Of a DNA stretch of 42,435 bases, positions 17,791-23,758 are shown one piece after another (the first letter of the stretch is position 1; each line of letters begins with the position of its first letter). Origin of the DNA: Thioalkalivibrio denitrificans (GTDB lineage: Bacteria; Pseudomonadota; Gammaproteobacteria; Ectothiorhodospirales; Ectothiorhodospiraceae); NCBI RefSeq assembly GCF_002000365.1, contig NZ_MVBK01000044.1, positions 29,724 to 72,158 of the forward strand. Direction: 5' to 3'. Position numbers and translations under genes: made by a program. Below the pieces are notes generated by a model. It saw only the letters and a program-made list of their open reading frames with translations, made no database searches and was not told where the DNA came from.

Positions 17791-18582
17791 GTGCACGCAC
17801 ACCGGCCCCGCAAGCGCTTCGGGCAGCATTTCCTCCACGATGCCGCCGTCATCGCGAAGATGGTGTCGGCCATCGCGCCCCGGGCACAGGACACGCTGGT
17901 GGAGATCGGCCCGGGCCTCGGCGCCCTCACCCTGCCCCTGCTGGCCCGGGTCGGGCGGCTGCACGTGGTGGAACTGGATCGCGACGTCATCCCGCGACTG
18001 CAGGAACGCTGCCGCGAGGCGGGCGAACTGATTGTTCATTCCGCCGACGCCCTGCGCTTCGACTTCGCGGCGCTGGCGCCGCCGCGGGGCCGGCTGCGCG
18101 TGGTGGGCAACCTGCCCTACAACATCTCCACACCCCTGATCTTTCACCTGCTCGAGGCAAGTCACGCGATCGCGGACATGCATTTCCTGCTGCAGAAGGA
18201 GGTGGTCGACCGGCTGGTCGCCGCTCCGGGCAGCGGTGAGTACGGCAGGCTCAGCGTGATGGTCCAGTATCGCTGCCGCACCGAGGCACTGTTTCGAGTC
18301 GGCCCCGGTGCCTTCAACCCGCCGCCGAAGGTGGATTCCGCCTACGTGCGGCTGGTGCCCCTGGACACCCCGCCTCACCCGGCACGCGACGAGACACTGT
18401 TCGCCGCCCTGGTCAACCAGGCCTTCACGCAGCGGCGCAAGACCCTGCGCAATGCCGTGCGCCACCTGGCCGACGCAGACACGATCCGGGCCGCCGGCAT
18501 CAACCCCGGCGCCCGAGCCGAAACACTGGGCGTGAAGCAGTTCGCTGATCTTGCCAACCTCATCGCTGAGAGACACGCCTGA
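17791..18582 (+). CDS. rsmA: 16S rRNA (A1518/A1519) dimethyltransferase RsmA (KsgA)
   Basis: Dimethylates two adjacent adenosines in the 3' terminal hairpin of 16S rRNA late in 30S assembly, using SAM. The 263 residues have FGQHFLHD (10-17), SAM motif [12 protein letters not shown] (37-47), acidic VELD (60-63) and the catalytic NLPYNIST (107-114). The C-terminal helical domain is complete ([15 protein letters not shown]). The start is GTG, 14 bp after the lipoprotein stop. Name may also be given as ksgA. Confidence 0.97.
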   Translation: MHAHRPRKRFGQHFLHDAAVIAKMVSAIAPRAQDTLVEIGPGLGALTLPLLARVGRLHVVELDRDVIPRLQERCREAGELIVHSADALRFDFAALAPPRGRLRVVGNLPYNISTPLIFHLLEASHAIADMHFLLQKEVVDRLVAAPGSGEYGRLSVMVQYRCRTEALFRVGPGAFNPPPKVDSAYVRLVPLDTPPHPARDETLFAALVNQAFTQRRKTLRNAVRHLADADTIRAAGINPGARAETLGVKQFADLANLIAERHA

Positions 18583-18613
18583 CGCGGGTGGGTCCCGGGG
18601 TGCGGCGTGTGAG

Positions 18614-18728
18614 AAAGCGAACCGCGAAGGCCGCGAAGGTATGCGCGAAGGACACGAAGGTTTTTCCATCAAGAGCAGTTCCTTCGCGTACTTCGCGCAT
18701 ACCTTCGCGCACCTTCGCGGTTCGCTTT
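18614..18728. repeat. Long inverted repeat of CGCGAAGG units between rsmA and glk
   Basis: The left arm 18614-18660 and right arm 18681-18728 are reverse complements of about 47 nt with one 1-nt indel and a few mismatches, separated by only 20 nt. The arms consist of roughly 9-nt CGCGAAGG-type units and begin AAAGCGAACCGCGAAGG. It is the longest uninterrupted stem in the window. The spacer includes TTTTTCC, so it could act as a transcription terminator for rsmA. Confidence 0.9.
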
Positions 18729-18744
18729 TGCGGCAGTCGTCCGA

Positions 18745-18773
18745 TCACAAGAGAAAGGCTCGGGCGTTATACT
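18745..18773 (+). promoter_or_regulatory. Candidate glk promoter
   Basis: TATACT (18768-18773) matches 5 of 6 bases of the -10 consensus; the region 17 bp upstream, TCACAA, is a poor -35. A nearly identical GCG-Y-TATACTG context precedes rlmI at 38769. Confidence 0.38.
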
Positions 18774-18804
18774 GACCATACCCACCCCAACCGGGGGACT
18801 TCAC

Positions 18805-18858
18805 ATGAGTAACGACAACCGGATCAGGGCCCGGGAACGCCGGCTGGAGACCCCGTGA
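18805..18858 (+). CDS. Short upstream ORF (17 codons) coupled to glk
   Basis: ATG AGT AAC GAC encodes a 17-residue, arginine-rich peptide (MSNDNRIRARERRLETP). A GGGGGA ribosome site lies 6 nt before its ATG, and its TGA stop overlaps the glk GTG start by 4 bp (GTGA). glk itself has no other good ribosome site, so the small frame may deliver ribosomes to glk. It is not a recognised leader peptide and shows no attenuator hairpin or regulatory codon run. Confidence 0.45.
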   Translation: MSNDNRIRARERRLETP

Positions 18859-19868
18859 ACCTGCTGGCCGCTGATGTGGGTGGAACGAAGACGCTGTTCA
18901 TGCTGGCCACGCATGGGCCCGGGGGGTTTTCGTTCGGTGAACCGCTGCGCTTCGACAGTGGCACCTACCCGGACTTCGAGACCATGGCCGGCGCCTTTCT
19001 GGACCAATCCGGAGTGGCCGCCGGTCAATTGCGCGCCGCCTGCCTGGCTGTCGCCGGACCGGTGGAGCAGCTGGCGGATGGGCAACGGCGCGCACGGCTT
19101 ACCAACCTGCCCTGGACGCTGGACTCGGAACGGCTTTCCCGCCGTCTCGGGATTCCGGCGGTCGCGCTGATCAATGATTTCGAGGGGATCGCCCACAGTC
19201 TGCCCGTCCTGGCACCCGCCGCGCTGGCGACGCTTCAGGCGGGAGTACCCGACTCCGGGGCCCCCGTCCTGCTTGTGGGCGCGGGTACCGGCTTCGGGGT
19301 ATGCACGATCTGCCCGAGGGACGGGGCGGTATTGCCGGGCGAAGGCGGTCACGCAGGATTCGCGCCCAGCGACCCGCAACAGGCTCGGCTCTGGCAATTC
19401 GTTGCCGGGGAGACGGGGCGCTGTACCCGCGAGCACCTGCTCAGCGGCAGCGGCATCGGTCGCATCGCGGCATTCCTGCAGGCCGAGGGACAGACGCCGG
19501 GCGAGGCCCTGGCCGGGGCCATGCAGCGGGAGGATCCGGCGGCCGCGCTGACACGCTTCGCGCTCAATGGCGAGGATCCGTTCGCGCGACAGACCCTGAC
19601 CCTGTTCGTGCGCATCTATGGCGCCCAGACCGGCGACCTGGCGCTGGCCACACTGCCCGCCGGGGGCGTGTACGTGGCGGGCGGCATCGCCCCGCGTATC
19701 CTGCCGCTGATGCAGAACGGCGACTTCCTGACCGCCTTCATGCACAAGCCGCCCATGACACAGTTGATGCGGCGCTTTCCCGTGCATGTCATCACCGACA
19801 CCCACGCCGGCCTGCTGGGCGCCGCGCGCCACGCCGCGAGACAAGCCGGAGAGGCAGGTGCACCTTGA
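18855..19868 (+). CDS. glk: Glucokinase (Glk family)
   Basis: Phosphorylates glucose with ATP. The 337 residues have the phosphate-binding ADVGGTKT (6-13), catalytic Asp108 in LINDFEGIA, the second phosphate motif LLVGAGTGFGV (139-149) and EGGHAGFAP (163-171), which fits the bacterial Glk family rather than ROK (no zinc CxCGxxGC motif). The start is GTG, overlapping a short upstream frame. The TGA stop lies within the first unit of a TTGAATC tandem array. Insertion of glk between rsmA and apaG differs from the E. coli arrangement, and it is flanked on both sides by repeats. Confidence 0.92.
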   Translation: MNLLAADVGGTKTLFMLATHGPGGFSFGEPLRFDSGTYPDFETMAGAFLDQSGVAAGQLRAACLAVAGPVEQLADGQRRARLTNLPWTLDSERLSRRLGIPAVALINDFEGIAHSLPVLAPAALATLQAGVPDSGAPVLLVGAGTGFGVCTICPRDGAVLPGEGGHAGFAPSDPQQARLWQFVAGETGRCTREHLLSGSGIGRIAAFLQAEGQTPGEALAGAMQREDPAAALTRFALNGEDPFARQTLTLFVRIYGAQTGDLALATLPAGGVYVAGGIAPRILPLMQNGDFLTAFMHKPPMTQLMRRFPVHVITDTHAGLLGAARHAARQAGEAGAP

Positions 19869-19899
19869 ATCTTGAATCTTGAATCTTGAATCTTAAACC
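19865..19899. repeat. TTGAATC tandem array at the glk 3' end
   Basis: Four exact 7-nt TTGAATC copies (19865-19892) followed by a degenerate fifth (TTAAACC). The glk stop TGA is inside the first copy. There is no inverted partner arm within the 114-bp gap to apaG, so this is a one-armed copy. Confidence 0.92.
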
Positions 19900-19982
19900 T
19901 CGATTTTCCCTGTGCCCATTTTCCTCCGCCCTCCCGTTGCGGCAAGATAGTTGCCTCACCCCGGAAGGCCTCCCCGACCGAC

Positions 19983-20381
19983 ATGACCGACAACACACAC
20001 AGCCACAGTGAAGACCACGACATCCGCGTAGACGTGGAAACCGCCTACGTGCCGGAGCAGTCCGATCCGGATCAGTCGCGATACGTGTTCGCATACACCG
20101 TCACCATCCGGAACGAAGGCCGTGTCCCCGCGAAGCTGCTCACACGCCACTGGGTCATCAACGACTCCAACGGCAAGGTGCAGGAAGTGCGCGGCGAGGG
20201 CGTGGTGGGGGAGCAACCCCACCTCAAGCCCGGCGAGGGCTTCCAGTACACCAGCGGCACCATGATCGAAACCCCCGTGGGCACCATGCAGGGCAGCTAC
20301 CAGATGCGCGGCGACGACGGCGTGGACTTCGACGCGGAGATCCCGCCGTTCATGCTGTCCATGCCACGCGTTCTCCACTGA
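19983..20381 (+). CDS. apaG: ApaG (DUF525) protein
   Basis: A small cytoplasmic protein with a fibronectin-III-like beta fold, genetically tied to Ap4A hydrolase and magnesium/cobalt phenotypes; biochemical role unsettled. The 132 residues carry RYVFAYTVTIRNEG, LLTRHWVINDSNG, the glycine-rich VVGEQPHLKPGEGFQYTSG and GTMQGSYQMRGDDG, all typical. A histidine-rich start (HSHSEDHD) is extra to the E. coli protein. It is separated from apaH by an inserted methyltransferase. Confidence 0.96.
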   Translation: MTDNTHSHSEDHDIRVDVETAYVPEQSDPDQSRYVFAYTVTIRNEGRVPAKLLTRHWVINDSNGKVQEVRGEGVVGEQPHLKPGEGFQYTSGTMIETPVGTMQGSYQMRGDDGVDFDAEIPPFMLSMPRVLH

Positions 20382-20382
20382 C

Positions 20383-20554
20383 GTGAAGTGAGAAGTGTGA
20401 ATTGGGAAGTGAGAATCAGGAAGAGCGAAGACCCCTTGGTTACTCCCTCTCCCTCAGGGAGAGGGTTGGGGTGAGGGTGGTTTCCATTCGCACTTCCCAA
20501 TTCCAACTTCCCACTTCAATACGCACTTCCCAATTCACACTTCGCACTTCGCAC
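20383..20554. repeat. Composite inverted repeat (GAAGTG family) with central CCCTCTCCC palindrome
   Basis: The left arm about 20383-20415 pairs with two right arms, 20485-20519 and 20521-20554; a 20-nt word starting GAAGTGTGAATT is exactly inverted in the last. The centre holds a perfect 10-bp palindrome, CCCTCTCCCT/AGGGAGAGGG (20445-20465), followed by TTGGGGTGAGGG, a REP-like motif I recall from many bacteria. It begins 1 nt after the apaG stop. Confidence 0.88.
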
Positions 20555-20570
20555 CTGGCGCTCCCACGTC

Positions 20571-21179
20571 GTGTCCCTTAAACACACCTACACCCTCTGG
20601 TCCCCCATCTACGATCTGTTCGTGGATCGCGCCACGCGCGGTGCGCGCAGGCGAAGCATTGCGCGTCTGGGGGACGTGGGCGGACAGACGATCCTGCTTC
20701 CCGGGATCGGCTCCGGCCTCGACATCCCCTTTCTGCCCGGCGGTGCGCGTTATCACGGGCTGGACCTGACGCCGGCGATGCTCGAACGGGCCCGCCGTCG
20801 CGCCGACGCCGCAGACATGGAGATCGAACTGCGGGTCGGGGACGCCATGGACCTGCCCTACGAGGACGGGCGCTTCGACACGGTCATCCTGCACCTCATT
20901 CTGGCCGTGGTGCCACGACCACCCCATGCGCTCTCGGAATCCGTCCGCGTATTGCGCCCGGGAGGCCGCTTGCTCATCCTCGACAAGTTCCTGCGTCCCG
21001 GGCAACGCGCACCCCTGCGGCGCATGATCAACCCGCTCATCAGCCGCCTGGCCACACGCACGGACGTGGTGTTCGAGGACCTGCTCGCCCGGCACCCCGA
21101 CCTGCGCGTCATCGAGGACAGCCCCGCACTGGCCGGCGGGTGGTTCAGGCACATCGTGCTGCGCAAGGATGAAGGATGA
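20571..21179 (+). CDS. Class I SAM-dependent methyltransferase
   Basis: A 202-residue cytoplasmic methyltransferase. N-terminal YTLWSPIYDLFVDRATRGARR resembles the UbiE/phospholipid N-methyltransferase group. SAM motif I is LLPGIGSGLDIPFL (43-56), motif II YHGLDLTPAML, motif III DAMDLPYEDGRFDTVILHLILAV with the usual post-motif LRPGGRLLILDKF. Substrate unknown; quinone or phospholipid head-group methylation are the likeliest by resemblance. The start is GTG with no Shine-Dalgarno. The last residues KDEG and the TGA stop are encoded by AAGGATG repeat units, so the end of the protein has been set by the repeat. It interrupts apaG-apaH. Confidence 0.85.
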   Translation: MSLKHTYTLWSPIYDLFVDRATRGARRRSIARLGDVGGQTILLPGIGSGLDIPFLPGGARYHGLDLTPAMLERARRRADAADMEIELRVGDAMDLPYEDGRFDTVILHLILAVVPRPPHALSESVRVLRPGGRLLILDKFLRPGQRAPLRRMINPLISRLATRTDVVFEDLLARHPDLRVIEDSPALAGGWFRHIVLRKDEG

Positions 21180-21326
21180 AGGCTGAAGGCTGAAGGCTGA
21201 AGGCTGAAGGCTGAAGGCTGAAGGCAAGAGGATGATTCAATGCCGATGCCGGATCTCGCGGGTAGACACGACTTGCTGATGCCGTTCATCCTTCATCCTT
21301 CATCCTTCATCCTTCATCCTTGAATC
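21165..21326. repeat. Inverted AAGGMTG tandem repeat between methyltransferase and apaH
   Basis: Left: two AAGGATG then six exact AAGGCTG 7-nt units (21165-21220). Right: five exact TTCATCC units (21285-21319), the reverse complement of GGATGAA, then a single TTGAATC (21320-21326). The two arms pair through GGATGAA, while the AAGGCTG units appear expanded on one side only. The apaH ATG follows 2 nt after the last unit. Confidence 0.93.
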
Positions 21327-21328
21327 TC

Positions 21329-22141
21329 ATGCCTGTTTACGCCGTTGGAGACCTGCAGGGCTGCCTCGATCCGCTCAAGCGGTTGATGGAGCGGGTGCGT
21401 TTCGATCCCGCCGCGGACCGGTTGTGGTTGGTCGGAGACCTGGTCAACCGGGGTCTGCAGTCACTGGAGACACTGCGTTTCGTTCGCGATCTCGGGGATG
21501 TTGCCATCACGGTGCTGGGCAATCATGACCTGCATCTGCTGGCGATCCACAACGGCGTGCACAAGGTGCGGCGCCGGGACACGGTGGAACCGATCCTGAA
21601 CGCACCGGACCGCGATGCACTCATGGACTGGCTGCGTCACCGGCCCCTGATGCATCACGATCCGCAACTGCACTGGACCATGGTACACGCAGGGCTGCCG
21701 CCGCAGTGGGATCTCGAGACCGCGCGCGGCTGTGCCTCGGAAGTGGAGGCCGTGCTGCGCGGCGAGGAACACCGGCTGTTTCTGGAACGCATGTACGGCG
21801 ATGAACCGGACCTCTGGTCGCCGGCCCTGGAAGGCTGGGAGCGCCTGCGCTTCATCACCAACTGCTTCACGCGCCTGCGCTACTGCACCGCCGACGGCCA
21901 CGTGGACATGGAGTACAAAGGGGCACCCGGGGGCCAACTGCCGCACCTGATGCCCTGGTACGCGGTGCCCGGACGCAAGAGCGCCGGCCAACGCATCGTG
22001 TTCGGCCACTGGTCGACGCTGGGGCTCTACGAGGGCGATGATGTGCTGGCCCTGGATACCGGCTGCGTGTGGGGTCAGACGTTGACCCTGGCGCGGCTGG
22101 ACGCGGAGGATCCTGAAACGGTTCAGGTTCGGTGTGATTGA
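21329..22141 (+). CDS. apaH: Diadenosine tetraphosphatase (symmetrical Ap4A hydrolase)
   Basis: Splits Ap4A into two ADP; also acts on Np4-capped RNAs in E. coli. The 270 residues show the metallophosphatase motifs: YAVGDLQGC at the N terminus, VGDLVNRG, GNHDLHLLAIH, and later HAGLPPQW and FGHWSTLGL. The ATG at 21329 is chosen over an in-frame TTG nine nt upstream, which lies inside the repeat. No Shine-Dalgarno is present; the leader is a run of TTCATCC units. Convergent with the acyltransferase gene with a 12-bp gap. Confidence 0.97.
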   Translation: MPVYAVGDLQGCLDPLKRLMERVRFDPAADRLWLVGDLVNRGLQSLETLRFVRDLGDVAITVLGNHDLHLLAIHNGVHKVRRRDTVEPILNAPDRDALMDWLRHRPLMHHDPQLHWTMVHAGLPPQWDLETARGCASEVEAVLRGEEHRLFLERMYGDEPDLWSPALEGWERLRFITNCFTRLRYCTADGHVDMEYKGAPGGQLPHLMPWYAVPGRKSAGQRIVFGHWSTLGLYEGDDVLALDTGCVWGQTLTLARLDAEDPETVQVRCD

Positions 22142-22153
22142 AAGCGGCCGGTT

Positions 22154-22918
22154 TCATGCCCGCTCCGCGGATCGTTCGTCGCCCACCACCACCGCACGCA
22201 CCGCCGCTCGAGCATCGTCGGCCAGACCTCGGCGATCCCGCCCTTCCACACCAATGATCGGAAGAAAAGTCACCTCTACCTCAAGGCGCGGTTCGGCCAG
22301 CACACGCAAGGCATGATGCAAGAGCACCGCGTTGTCGATGAACGGCGCGGGACTGGGCCGTCCATCGGGAGTAGGCAGGTAGCGGATGGCAACGGGCTGC
22401 ACGGGACAACCCACTTCCTGGGCAGCAGCCAGCAGACGCGGATGAAAGCGGCGCACGTCGCTGCCGTCGCTGGTGGTGGCCTCGGCGAACACATGCACGC
22501 GGCGCCCCAGGCGCAGGTCCTGCTCTATGCGCCGAATCACCTCGGTAGTGCCGTGCGCGCCCCGCTCGATGTAGCGGGTGCCGCTCGCCGTCGCGAACCA
22601 GCCGACCACCGGCCAGCCTCGTACTTCCGCCTTGGAGAGGAAACCCATGGAGGCGATGCCGCCCAGGACCGGAATATCCAGCCAGGACACATGATTGGAC
22701 AGCAGCAGCACGGCACCGGGGGCCGGCGCACCGCGCACGTGTACGCGGACACCCGCGATGCGCGCCACGCGACCAAGCCACCACCGCACCGCGCGCTCAA
22801 ACCGCCCGACGGGCACACCGTCGCGGCGCTGTCGCCCGACGGCGAGCACAATCACGCAACCGGTCACGATATGGACCACGATGAGCAACAGTCTGAAACC
22901 GACCCGCAACCACTTCAT
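22154..22918 (-). CDS. 1-acyl-sn-glycerol-3-phosphate acyltransferase-like (PlsC family)
   Basis: A 254-residue lysophospholipid acyltransferase. One N-terminal membrane helix (about 8-28), then the PlsC domain with the catalytic NHVSWLD (His76, Asp81) and RYIERG. The substrate-binding block, normally FPEGT, reads FAEATT (144-149): the Glu is kept but the Pro and Gly are both Ala. The rest of the block (SDGSDVRRFHPRLLAAA) is normal for gammaproteobacterial homologues. Likely makes phosphatidic acid or acylates ornithine lipid; the specific substrate is not evident. Confidence 0.87.
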   Translation of the reverse strand: MKWLRVGFRLLLIVVHIVTGCVIVLAVGRQRRDGVPVGRFERAVRWWLGRVARIAGVRVHVRGAPAPGAVLLLSNHVSWLDIPVLGGIASMGFLSKAEVRGWPVVGWFATASGTRYIERGAHGTTEVIRRIEQDLRLGRRVHVFAEATTSDGSDVRRFHPRLLAAAQEVGCPVQPVAIRYLPTPDGRPSPAPFIDNAVLLHHALRVLAEPRLEVEVTFLPIIGVEGRDRRGLADDARAAVRAVVVGDERSAERA

Positions 22919-22927
22919 GTCCGCACC

Positions 22928-23037
22928 TCTGAAATACTGAAGGAGGAAGGGGGGAAGGAAACCACCCCTCCCCGGCCCTCCCCATGAGGGGAGGGGGATC
23001 AGAGGTTACACTCCGGCTTCTTCCTTCATTCTTCAGC
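22928..23037. repeat. Inverted repeat with CCCTCCCC palindrome
   Basis: Left arm words CTGAAATACTGAAGGAGGAAG (about 22930-22950, given here as the imperfect arm) pair with the right-hand region 23016-23036 (reverse complement begins CTGAAGAATGAAGGAAG). Between them lies a perfect 8-bp palindrome, CCCTCCCC/GGGGAGGG with a 4-nt loop (22976-22995), related to the REP-like palindrome at 20445. Confidence 0.7.
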
Positions 23038-23106
23038 CTTCAGCCTTCAGCCTTCAGCCTTCAGCTGTCTGCTATCTGCTGTCTGCTGTCTGCTGTCTGC
23101 ATTCAG
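23030..23106. repeat. Two adjoining 7-nt tandem arrays (CCTTCAG then CTGTCTG) ending in the rhodanese gene
   Basis: One partial and four exact CCTTCAG units run to 23064, followed without a break by CTGTCTG, CTATCTG and three more CTGTCTG units (23065-23099) and CATTCAG (23100-23106). The register of 7 nt is kept throughout. The rhodanese stop codon, TGA on the minus strand at 23103-23105, lies in the last unit. Confidence 0.9.
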
Positions 23107-23513
23107 GGAAGCGACCCCGCATACGCACCCTGTGCCACCGGGTATTCCTCGGCTTCCCACATCTTCATGCCGCCGGCGAGGCTGCGTACGTCCGAAAAGC
23201 CCAGTTGCTGCAGCGTGTCGGCTGCCATGGCGGAGCGTCCGCCGGTACCGCACACCAGCACCACCAGACGCTCGCGGGCCGAGTACAGGGCCTCGATGCG
23301 GTGCGGCGTGTTGGGATCCGAGGCCGCCTCCAGCAAACCGCGGGGCACCAGCACGCTGTCCGGAATGTGTCCCTTCTCGTACTCGTAGGGCTCGCGCACA
23401 TCGACAATCACTACGTCCTGCCCGCTTTCCAGGGATTCGTGAAGGTCATCGGCGCCGATCTCCCGGATTCGCTGGCGGGCCGTCTGTACGAGATCACTCA
23501 TGGTCTGGGTCAT
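23103..23513 (-). CDS. Single-domain rhodanese-like sulfurtransferase
   Basis: A 136-residue rhodanese-fold protein. VVIVDVREPYEYEKGHIPDSVLVPRG is the usual CH2A/B region and the active-site loop is CGTGGRS (catalytic Cys88), consistent with GlpE-type sulfane-sulfur transfer. The ATG at 23513 is chosen because GGAG sits 6 nt upstream; an in-frame start 72 nt further up is not preceded by a site and adds unrelated residues. It lies downstream of and co-directional with the molybdoenzyme pair, after 245 bp, so a link to sulfur oxidation or reduction is possible. The stop codon lies in a 7-nt repeat unit. Confidence 0.92.
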   Translation of the reverse strand: MTQTMSDLVQTARQRIREIGADDLHESLESGQDVVIVDVREPYEYEKGHIPDSVLVPRGLLEAASDPNTPHRIEALYSARERLVVLVCGTGGRSAMAADTLQQLGFSDVRSLAGGMKMWEAEEYPVAQGAYAGSLP

Positions 23514-23758
23514 GATTTCTCCGTCAATGCTTTGATCATGCAGGTCACGACTGATGGCCCCATGCACATCACGTGCGGGGCACACCGATCAATGGCGCAG
23601 GTATTGTACGGCAGGTGGCCCGGAGGGCCGAAGGCGGAGACAACCCGGGCACAGTCATTCGCGGCGAGGGCGCCGCTCCTGCCGTGTGCCAGAAGCCCCG
23701 CCTCAGCGGAAAATCGGCGGCCGAAGCAGTAGGCCCGTGAGACATGCGGGACACGACA

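Noticed and set aside
19865-21326. Tandem TTGAATC and AAGGCTG arrays as possible CRISPR
   Set aside because: Units are 7 nt and directly adjacent, with no unique spacers and no cas gene.
22142-22153. GAAAGCGG/CCGGTTTC as a bidirectional terminator between apaH and the acyltransferase
   Set aside because: The stem is short and mismatched; the 12-bp gap is too small to claim it with confidence.
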